Assembly (NCBI GenBank): GCA_034003745.1
Contig: JAVEYA010000011.1
Location: 1 to 38,319, forward strand
Source: JAVEYA01 sp034003745
GTDB taxonomy: Bacteria > Bacillota > Peptococcia > DRI-13 > PHAD01
Direction: 5' to 3'
DNA: 38,319 bases
The position numbers and the translations under genes are program-made. The first letter of the stretch is position 1. Each line of letters begins with the position of its first letter. The notes beneath the pieces are model-generated. The model worked only from the letters and a program-made list of their open reading frames with translations, made no database searches and was not told the DNA's origin. Below are positions 31,855-38,319 of the stretch, piece after piece.

Positions 31855-33156
31855 TTGCGGGAAGTATCTTTTCTTCATTGCGCCGATATCCATCTGGGCT
31901 ATTTGCAATATAACGAAACAGAACGGGCGTCCGATTTTGCCGCCGCTTTCCGGCAGGTCGTCATTTATGCCCTGGAACGGCAAGTGGATTTCGTCCTGAT
32001 CAGCGGAGACTTTTTTCATAAACGGGCCATCAACGCGGAAACCTTACAGCAGGCTGTGGAACTCCTGGCCCCATTGAAAGAAGCGGATATCCCCGTGGTG
32101 GCGATCGAGGGCAATCACGATAAAGCTTTTTATCAGGACAAGGGTTCCTGGCTGGGTTTTTTAAATAAACAAAAATACCTGTATTTGCTTACGCCTTTTT
32201 ATGAGGAAGGGCGTCTCGTTCTGTTGCCCTGGGACGAGGAAGTCCGGCGCGGCAGTTGGCTGGATTTGAAGGGCGTCAGGATTTATGGCGCGGGCTATTT
32301 GGGTGTCACGACCCCCGCCCGTGTGGAAGAGGCCGCCGTTTTCCTGGGTAAAAAAGAACAGTTTACTGTGTTTATGCTGCATTCCGCTGTGAACATGCCG
32401 CACTCCTATGATCTGGGCGGACTGAAAAGCGAACAGCTGGAAATCTTACGGGGCAAAGTGGATTATGTGGCTCTGGGCCATGTGCACAGCCGCTATGAAA
32501 CGGGCGGGTGGCTCTATAATCCGGGTTCGCTGGAATGTGTGCATCTGGATGAATACGCGCCGGATAAGGAAAAAGGCTTTTATCATGTCACCTTAAGGCA
32601 GGGCGCCCCAACCATACAATATATTCCCAGCCGCTTCCGGCAGGTCGCGCGCTATACCCTCGACCTCTCAGGGACTTTGCGGCCGGAGGAGGCCTCTGCG
32701 CTGATTTTCTCCCACCTTTCCGCGGCGGCGCCTGCCCCGGGCGCGCAGGTGCAGATTCTTTTGACGGGTGAAATTCCCTTTAATCCGCTGAATCTTGATT
32801 TAAATGAAATGGCGCAGAAATTAAAGGAAAAGTTTTCATTTTTATATGTCGAATTAAAAAACAACTTGAATCTTCCTGTCGTGGGCAGCCTGGAAAAAGA
32901 CGGTCTCATCAAAAGAGAAGACCTGGAACGCCATGTTTTTGCCGGGCTTTTAGCCCGGGAAAAACACTGGACGGAAGAAAGATTGGCGGAGGCGGTTACG
33001 CTGGTCCAGAGGGTTAAATCCGCGGTGCTGACCGGCGAAGAGGAGGCGGAGACTATCAAGCTGCTGTTGCAAGCAGGGGAGCGTTTGCTGGGGGATGAAC
33101 CTGCGGCGGAAGATTTGCCGGCCAAAACCCGGGATGTACAGGAGGAGGCGGTCTGA
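31855..33156 (+). CDS. sbcD: SbcD/Mre11-type exonuclease subunit
   Basis: This is the nuclease subunit of the SbcCD (Mre11-Rad50) complex, which opens hairpins and processes DNA ends. The TTG start at 31855 follows GAGGTGG, and a TATAAT at 31817-31822 may be the -10 of its promoter. The 433-residue protein has the five phosphoesterase motifs: CADIHLG, SGDFFH, EGNHD, the LHSAVNMPHS histidine and LGHVHSR. The remainder (about 250-433) is the capping and coiled-coil-docking region. The gene ends 3 bp before sbcC. Confidence 0.93.
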   Translation: MREVSFLHCADIHLGYLQYNETERASDFAAAFRQVVIYALERQVDFVLISGDFFHKRAINAETLQQAVELLAPLKEADIPVVAIEGNHDKAFYQDKGSWLGFLNKQKYLYLLTPFYEEGRLVLLPWDEEVRRGSWLDLKGVRIYGAGYLGVTTPARVEEAAVFLGKKEQFTVFMLHSAVNMPHSYDLGGLKSEQLEILRGKVDYVALGHVHSRYETGGWLYNPGSLECVHLDEYAPDKEKGFYHVTLRQGAPTIQYIPSRFRQVARYTLDLSGTLRPEEASALIFSHLSAAAPAPGAQVQILLTGEIPFNPLNLDLNEMAQKLKEKFSFLYVELKNNLNLPVVGSLEKDGLIKREDLERHVFAGLLAREKHWTEERLAEAVTLVQRVKSAVLTGEEEAETIKLLLQAGERLLGDEPAAEDLPAKTRDVQEEAV

Positions 33157-33159
33157 ACA

Positions 33160-35463
33160 ATGAAACTGATTCGCCTGACCCTGGAGAAAATTAAGAGTTA
33201 CCAGGCTGAAACGATCGATTTCTATGATGGCGTGAACTTTATTTCGGGAATGAACGGGGCGGGCAAGACCACCATCATTGAGGCGGTGGGCTATGCCCTG
33301 TTTGACAGCAATCCTTTTGCCGCCCAGAAACAATTTATCCAAAAAGGGGAAAAAAGCGCAAAGATCACTGTGGTTATTGAAGCAGCCGATGAACGGCAAT
33401 ATCGGGTAGTCCGCACCCTGCGCGAGCCGGCAGGGGGGAATTGGGCCATCTTCGACGAGGAGTCAGGCCTGGAACTGCAGGAACTGCACGGCAATCAGGA
33501 CGTCAAAGCCTGGTTGGCCGCCAATTTGGGTATCGGCCGGGGGCTGGACTCTGTCCGGCTTTTCGAGGACGTGATCGGTATTCCCCAGGGACGTTTGATC
33601 ATGCCTTTTTTAGAGCGGCCCAAAGAAAGAAAAAAGATTTTTAATACGATTCTCCAGTTGGAGACCTATCGTGAAGCTTTTGATAAATCGAGTGGGCTGG
33701 CCACCGTCTTCCGGGAAAGAATTATGAAAAAGGAGGGCGAACGAGCGGCGCTGGCGGTGAAGGTGGAAGACCTGACGGAATGCCGCCTGAAATTGCAGGA
33801 ATACCGCGCCCAGGCTATTCTTCTGGCCAAGAATCTGCAAACCGTCTCCCAGGAGCTTGATGCGGCGCAGGTCCTGATCAATCATCAGGAAAAATACCGG
33901 GCGGCTGCGGAGCAAAAACAAAAAGACTTGCACGCACTGAGCCTTCGCCTTGCGGCTATTTCCACGAAGAAGGAGAGTCTGCAGGAACAAGTGCAGGAGG
34001 CTATGCTGAGCAGGGAAGCCGCGCAAAAAAGTGAGACAGGGTATCGGCAATATGAACTTTTGAAACAAAATGAAAAGGAATTACAGCAGCAAAGAGTTAA
34101 AAAAGAAGCCTTGAATCAGAAGACGCAGGAATTAAAAACCCAGCTCGTTTCGCTGCAGGCAGCTTTGCAGAATGAACAGGAAAACCGCCGGAAGCAAAAA
34201 TCCGAGCTGGAAAAGGAGCTGCAGGAGACGCGGGAGGAAGGGGCCAGACTCTCCCGTGAGAGGGAGTTCCTCGCGCAAAAAGAGCAGGGTCTACGGCTGG
34301 ATAATTACCGCCGATTGGCGGCGGATAAGGAAGTGCTTGCCGCCATGGCCAATCTGGAAGGCAAGCTCGGAGATACCGGCGTTAAAGGGATGTGCCCACT
34401 TTTGGAGACGCCGTGTTTATATATTGTTCTGGCAGCCTGCGATACCAGGCTGGATCATCTGCGTCAGCAATACAGGCGGACCAAAGCGCGACTGGAGGAA
34501 CTGGAGGCGGATCCGCTGCCGGTAGTCAGGGAGCAGGAGCTGGCCGGAAAAATGCAGCAGATGGAGGAAGTCGCCGAGGAACTGAAGCGTTTTACCGGAC
34601 TGGAGGATAAATTGCAGAAGAATCAGGACGGTTTGCTGCAATATGAAGCCGATTATATTGCTTATCTGCAATACAAGGACGGTTTGAAAAAGCATGAAGC
34701 CCTGAGTTGCGATTTGACGGCCTTGGCCGGGGAAGAGGCGGCGGCGCAGCAGAAGGAGCTGGAATTACAGGGAGAACTGCTGCAGGTCAGGGCGCTGTAT
34801 CAACCGGAGGTATTGGTCGAGCTTCGGAATAAGCAAACCGTGCTGAACCGGGATAAAGGCGGGCTGGAACGGGATTTGAACTATGCCCGGGAGGAAGAGA
34901 AAGCCTATACCCGCAAGGTCGGGGAGAAAGAGGAGACAGCGCGCCAAATAGATGCGCTGACCAGGGAAATAAACCGCGAAAACCAGGCCCAGGAGCTTCT
35001 GCGCCTGGTCAGGCTAACCCTCAATCAAAGCGGAGAGGAGATCGCCGTCTTATACCGTCAACACCTGGGACGGGAAGCGGATTATCTCTACCGGCAGATT
35101 GCCCGGGAAAATGTCTCGCTGTGGTGGGGCGATGACTATGAACTGAAAGTCTTGGAGAGCCAGGACCAAAAGGAAGGCGGCCGGACCTTCGCCCAGCTGT
35201 CCGGCGGGGAGAAAATGACGGCTGCCCTGGCGGTACGCTTAGCGCTGTTAAAACAGATGGCCGGCTTAGGTATTGGTTTCTTCGATGAACCCACCGCCAA
35301 TCTCGACGGGAACAGACGGGAAAACCTGGCCAGGATTATCCCCCAGGTAACCAAGCAATTCCGGCAGCTCTTCGTCATCAGCCACGACGATACCTTTGAT
35401 TCCATTACGGAAAATATTATTCATCTGCAAAAGGATGCCTCCGGCACAAAGGTGGTCAGTTAA
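33160..35463 (+). CDS. sbcC: SbcC/Rad50-type ATPase subunit
   Basis: The 767-residue SMC-like ATPase is the partner of SbcD. Walker A is GMNGAGKTT (residues 30-38). Long coiled coils occupy about 170-400 and 430-630. The C-terminal lobe has the signature LSGGEKMTAALAVRLAL and Walker B GIGFFDEPTANLD. The hook at the coiled-coil apex lacks a CxxC: it reads CPLLETPC (Cys412 and Cys419), with another Cys at 427. The protein is shorter than E. coli SbcC (1048), mainly in the coils. GGAGGAGG lies just before the ATG and overlaps the end of sbcD. Confidence 0.93.
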   Translation: MKLIRLTLEKIKSYQAETIDFYDGVNFISGMNGAGKTTIIEAVGYALFDSNPFAAQKQFIQKGEKSAKITVVIEAADERQYRVVRTLREPAGGNWAIFDEESGLELQELHGNQDVKAWLAANLGIGRGLDSVRLFEDVIGIPQGRLIMPFLERPKERKKIFNTILQLETYREAFDKSSGLATVFRERIMKKEGERAALAVKVEDLTECRLKLQEYRAQAILLAKNLQTVSQELDAAQVLINHQEKYRAAAEQKQKDLHALSLRLAAISTKKESLQEQVQEAMLSREAAQKSETGYRQYELLKQNEKELQQQRVKKEALNQKTQELKTQLVSLQAALQNEQENRRKQKSELEKELQETREEGARLSREREFLAQKEQGLRLDNYRRLAADKEVLAAMANLEGKLGDTGVKGMCPLLETPCLYIVLAACDTRLDHLRQQYRRTKARLEELEADPLPVVREQELAGKMQQMEEVAEELKRFTGLEDKLQKNQDGLLQYEADYIAYLQYKDGLKKHEALSCDLTALAGEEAAAQQKELELQGELLQVRALYQPEVLVELRNKQTVLNRDKGGLERDLNYAREEEKAYTRKVGEKEETARQIDALTREINRENQAQELLRLVRLTLNQSGEEIAVLYRQHLGREADYLYRQIARENVSLWWGDDYELKVLESQDQKEGGRTFAQLSGGEKMTAALAVRLALLKQMAGLGIGFFDEPTANLDGNRRENLARIIPQVTKQFRQLFVISHDDTFDSITENIIHLQKDASGTKVVS

Positions 35464-35940
35464 ATGTCGATAACAGAAACCCGGCTCATTGTAGACGCCG
35501 ACGCCTGCCCCAAAACGGTGAAAAACATCGTGGCGGAACTCGCGCACCAATATGGGGCGGAAGTAATCCTCCTGGCTTCTTTTAATCATCACCTGGAAAC
35601 AGCGCATTTGCCGGGAAGGGTTCAGACCGTAACCGTCAGCGCGGAGCCGCAGGCCGTCGACCTGAAGATGATTAATCTGACCCATAAAAGGGATATTGCG
35701 GTGACCCAGGACTGGGGACTCGCCGCCGTTTTGCTGGGGAAAGGGGCCTGTGTTATTGCTCCGAACGGTCGGATTTATCAAAATGACAAGATCGAATTCT
35801 TACTGGAGCAAAGGCACCTCCAGGCCAAAATCCGGCGCTCCGGCGGCAGGACGAAAGGGCCGTCCGCCCGGACAACGGAGGATGATGAGCGTTTTTACCG
35901 GACACTGGAACAAATATTAAAGAAGGAAGGACACTCGTAA
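35464..35940 (+). CDS. yaiI: YaiI/YqxD-family (UPF0178) protein
   Basis: The 158-residue protein belongs to the DUF188 family, which has a PIN-like fold and no settled function. Marks are IVDADACPKTVKNIV, LASFNHH, ADLxMIN-type EPQAVDLKMINLTHKRDIAVTQDWGLAAVLLGKGA and the closing RSGGRTKGPSARTTEDDERFYRTLEQIL. The conserved acidic residues suggest a metal-dependent nuclease-like site. The ATG follows the sbcC stop with no gap, using AAAGGTGGT in the sbcC end, so the three genes form an operon. The stop codon lies in the loop of a terminator. Confidence 0.92.
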   Translation: MSITETRLIVDADACPKTVKNIVAELAHQYGAEVILLASFNHHLETAHLPGRVQTVTVSAEPQAVDLKMINLTHKRDIAVTQDWGLAAVLLGKGACVIAPNGRIYQNDKIEFLLEQRHLQAKIRRSGGRTKGPSARTTEDDERFYRTLEQILKKEGHS

Positions 35941-35959
35941 AAGGGTGTCTTTCCTTTTT
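35923..35959 (+). terminator. Rho-independent terminator of the sbcDC-yaiI operon
   Basis: GGAAGGACAC at 35925-35934 pairs with GTGTCTTTCC at 35945-35954 (one G-U pair), extended by AA/TT, followed by five T at 35955-35959. The yaiI stop codon (35938-35940) is in the loop. Confidence 0.88.
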
Positions 35960-36042
35960 CAGGAGAAGGAGATAAATCGCATAAAGCGCAGGCATTATTG
36001 AGAAAATAAGGCAAGGGTGTTTTGCGGAGGGCTAAAATTAAG

Positions 36043-37593
36043 ATGTCGGACTTAACGAAAAGCGCGGAAAAGAATCTACAGAAAATGCGGGATTATTTCA
36101 GCGAGGCGGCTGACCTGAAGGTTCGGGTTTTCTTTACCGGGCCGGAGCGGAGAGATCAAATCATCCTTCTTTTTATTGAGGGTTTGGCCGACAAGAATGT
36201 TATTGACCGCGATATTATTCAGCCTCTGACGACGGGGTCTTGGCATTTTACCAAAAAAGGACTGCTCTCCTCCGGCGGCTTTTTTCACTCCGTCAAAAAA
36301 AACGTAAGTACTTCCGTCATCAATGAAATCAAATGTTTTGACGAAGCGGTGGAAACGCTCCTGCGGGGAGATACGGTTATTTTTGTCGACGGCGCGGAGA
36401 CGGCCATAGGCGCAGCCACCCAGGATTATGAAAAACGCAGTGTTGCCGAACCACAGTCGGAAGCGGTAATCCGGGGTCCGCGGGAAGGGTTTACCGAAAG
36501 CCTGCAGACCAATACCTCCATGGTCCGCCGAAAAATCAGGAATCATCACCTTAAGCTGATGGAGCTGGTGGTGGGGGAACAGACCAAGACGAGAATCAGT
36601 ATCGCTTATATCGAAGGCATTGCCGATATGGGCATCGTGGACGAAGTAAAAAGGAGAATTTCCCGGATTAAAACGGACGCCATTCTGGAAAGCGGCTACA
36701 TCGAGCAGTACATAGAAGACGCTCCTTTCTCTCTGTTCGCCACCGTCTCCTATACCGAAAAGCCGGATGTCGTAGCCGGGAAACTGCTGGAGGGAAGAGT
36801 AGCCGTTCTGGTGGACGGGACGCCTTTTGTTCTATGCGTACCCTATTTATTTATAGAGTCTTTTCAAACCAGCGAAGATTACTATGTCAGGTTCATCTAT
36901 GCCAGCTTATCCCGCTGGATGAGAATGATTGCTTTCATTATTACTATTTTGCTGCCGGCCTTATATGTGGCGACGACAACGTTTCATCATGAAGTCATTC
37001 CCACCGATCTTTTGGTTACCCTGGCCGCAGCCAGGGAGGGGGTGCCTTTCCCGGCCATGGTGGAAGTTGTGGTGATGGGCCTTATTTTTGAAATATTGAA
37101 AGAAGCGGGTATCCGCCTGCCGCGTGCGGTCGGGCAGGCCGTCAGCATTGTCGGCGCGGTGGTCATCGGCGAGTCGGCGGTATCCTCCGGACTGATTGGC
37201 GCGCCGGTGGTCATGGTGACCGCGCTTACGGCCATCACTTCTTATGTAGTGCCGAACTTAGGCAATACCACGCCCATCTTAAGACTGATGCTTGTTTTTT
37301 TAAGCGGGGGGCTGGGCCTTTATGGGATCATGCTGGGGGTGAGCGTGGTCCTGATTCATCTTTGCGCCATGCGCTCCTTCGGCATAGCGTATCTGTCGCC
37401 TTTTGCGCCGGTCAGTTTGTCAGGCTTGCAAGACTCGGTTTATTTCAGGGCCCCGCTGTGGGCCATGATCAAAAGGCCACAGTTGATCGCCAGAATTAAC
37501 CCCAAGAGACAAGAAATCTTGCAGCGGCCAAGACCTCCGAAAAATAAAGATGAAGGGAGCCCAATGGATGAAAAGGATGGGTCCGGGAAGTAA
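36043..37593 (+). CDS. gerAA: GerA-family spore germinant receptor subunit A (second operon)
   Basis: The 516-residue A subunit starts at ATG 36043, behind GCGGAGGG at 36024; an in-frame TTG at 36022 is less likely. The N-terminal domain has FIEGLADKNVIDRDIIQPL, GDTVIFVDGAETAIGAA, SEAVIRGPREGFTESLQTNTSMVRRKIRN and IEQYIEDAPFSLF. The membrane domain has SLSRWMRMIAFIITILLPALYVATTTFHHEVIPTDLLVTLAAAREGVPFPAMVEV-type sequence, the GerA signature. The length is usual for the family and it lacks the charged insert of the first GerAA (19895). Its sequence divergence from that copy suggests different germinants. It overlaps the following C-subunit gene. Confidence 0.94.
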   Translation: MSDLTKSAEKNLQKMRDYFSEAADLKVRVFFTGPERRDQIILLFIEGLADKNVIDRDIIQPLTTGSWHFTKKGLLSSGGFFHSVKKNVSTSVINEIKCFDEAVETLLRGDTVIFVDGAETAIGAATQDYEKRSVAEPQSEAVIRGPREGFTESLQTNTSMVRRKIRNHHLKLMELVVGEQTKTRISIAYIEGIADMGIVDEVKRRISRIKTDAILESGYIEQYIEDAPFSLFATVSYTEKPDVVAGKLLEGRVAVLVDGTPFVLCVPYLFIESFQTSEDYYVRFIYASLSRWMRMIAFIITILLPALYVATTTFHHEVIPTDLLVTLAAAREGVPFPAMVEVVVMGLIFEILKEAGIRLPRAVGQAVSIVGAVVIGESAVSSGLIGAPVVMVTALTAITSYVVPNLGNTTPILRLMLVFLSGGLGLYGIMLGVSVVLIHLCAMRSFGIAYLSPFAPVSLSGLQDSVYFRAPLWAMIKRPQLIARINPKRQEILQRPRPPKNKDEGSPMDEKDGSGK

Positions 37594-38319
37594 ACTCCTT
37601 ATTCTGATGAGCATCTGCCTGTTGCTCTTAAGCGGTTGCTGGAGCAGGAGAGAACTCAATTTCCTGGCTATTGTCGAGGGGTTTGGCGTGGACAAGGACC
37701 GGAGCACAGGCGAGGTAGTGGCAAGCCATCAAATCATCAAACCCGATGTTGCTAAGGCCGGGCAAGGGGCCTCGGAAGGCGGGGGGAGCTCAGGTTCACC
37801 GGTATGGAACCTGACGGCGCGGGGCAAAACCTTTTTTGACGCGATCCGTAAGGGCTCTTTGCAGTCTCCCCGGAGGCTGTATTACGGACATAATAAAATC
37901 ATTGTTATCGGCGAAGAGGCGGCCAAGGGAGGCATATCGCCTTACCTGGACCTGGCGGGGCGCGACCCGGAATTGCGGCCGGGCGTCTGGGTATTTATTG
38001 CTCGGGGAACGACAGCCGAAGAAATAATCAATGCCCAGTCCGTACAAAACCCCATTTCGTCAACGGTGATCGATGATATGGCTAAAGTCAGCCGCGCTTC
38101 ATCCTATAGCGCCCCCATTGCGATTGAAGATTTTCTGCGTATACTGAACAGTGAACCGACCGCTGTTTACGCCCCCGGTATTATCATTGGCGAGCGCATT
38201 AAAAAAGACGGGCAGGAACTTGTTGGGTTTAGACTCTCGGGGACCGCCGTTTTCATCGATGATAAGCTGATTGGCTGGCTGGATGAGGAAGAGACCCGGG
38301 GGTTGTTGTGGTTATTGGG
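37568..38319 (+). CDS. gerAC: GerA-family spore germinant receptor subunit C, cut by the window end
   Basis: An open frame starts at ATG 37568, 8 nt after GAAGGGAG, overlaps the A-subunit gene by 26 bp and runs off the window with no stop (250 codons seen). The leader ends LLLLSGCWSRRELN, with lipidated Cys24, the GerAC CWxxRE-like context. Then come LAIVEGFGVDKDRSTGEVVASHQII, RGKTFFDAIRKGSLQSPRRLYYGHNKIIVIGEEAAKGGISPYLD and RDPELRPGVWVFIARGTTAEEII, all GerAC-type. The order A-C differs from A-B-C of the first operon; the B gene may lie beyond the window. Confidence 0.9.
   Translation, partial: MKRMGPGSKLLILMSICLLLLSGCWSRRELNFLAIVEGFGVDKDRSTGEVVASHQIIKPDVAKAGQGASEGGGSSGSPVWNLTARGKTFFDAIRKGSLQSPRRLYYGHNKIIVIGEEAAKGGISPYLDLAGRDPELRPGVWVFIARGTTAEEIINAQSVQNPISSTVIDDMAKVSRASSYSAPIAIEDFLRILNSEPTAVYAPGIIIGERIKKDGQELVGFRLSGTAVFIDDKLIGWLDEEETRGLLWLL

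Overview
The window looks like chromosome from an endospore-forming, low-to-mid GC member of the Firmicutes, most probably a clostridial/Peptococcaceae-type anaerobe. The reasons are two gerA-type spore germinant receptor operons, a LysM/peptidoglycan-binding protein without a signal peptide, an EcsAB-type exporter, strong AGGAGG-like ribosome binding sites with frequent GTG and TTG starts, and many lipoproteins with typical lipoboxes. I saw no rRNA, tRNA, CRISPR array, transposase or phage gene. The taxonomic guess is inference from gene content.

Layout. (1) 1-413 is a leader stretch with a decayed-looking coding remnant and a clear terminator, followed by mutY (414-1520). (2) 1650-12619 is a long run of same-strand, closely spaced genes: a propeller-type lipoprotein, a secreted protein, a small zinc-ribbon protein, a second lipoprotein, ecsA-ecsB, a DUF218/SanA-like membrane protein, an anchored coiled-coil protein, a third propeller-type lipoprotein, and small single-span membrane proteins. 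Almost every product is predicted to sit at or outside the membrane. (3) 12783-18012 holds a DUF4342 gene, an OmpR-type response regulator with its histidine kinase, a convergent minus-strand lipoprotein, and a second copy (paralogue) of the first lipoprotein. (4) 18126-24260 holds a conserved membrane-anchored protein, a menG/ubiE-type methyltransferase and a full gerA-type operon in the order A-B-C plus a two-span small protein. (5) 24346-26771 holds a LysM/triple peptidoglycan-binding/BsuPI protein and a minus-strand diguanylate cyclase. (6) 26933-29905 has queT followed by a molybdenum cofactor operon (moaA, moaC and a MOSC-MogA fusion). (7) 30021-35940 has a type I signal peptidase, an MFS transporter, sbcD-sbcC and a YaiI/UPF0178 gene. 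(8) 36043 to the end is a second gerA-type operon (A then C), with the C gene cut by the window edge.

The most unusual material is the envelope locus of regions 2 and 3. Two paralogous lipoproteins bracket a set of otherwise obscure surface proteins, an exporter and a two-component system. Upstream of the DUF4342/two-component genes are three direct repeats with exact 11-bp spacing, as expected of an OmpR-family operator. The convergent lipoprotein gene appears to use an intrinsic terminator buried inside the histidine kinase ATPase coding sequence. Other points are a palindromic repeat inserted in frame in menG, a non-canonical zinc-hook region in SbcC, and a MOSC-MogA fusion.
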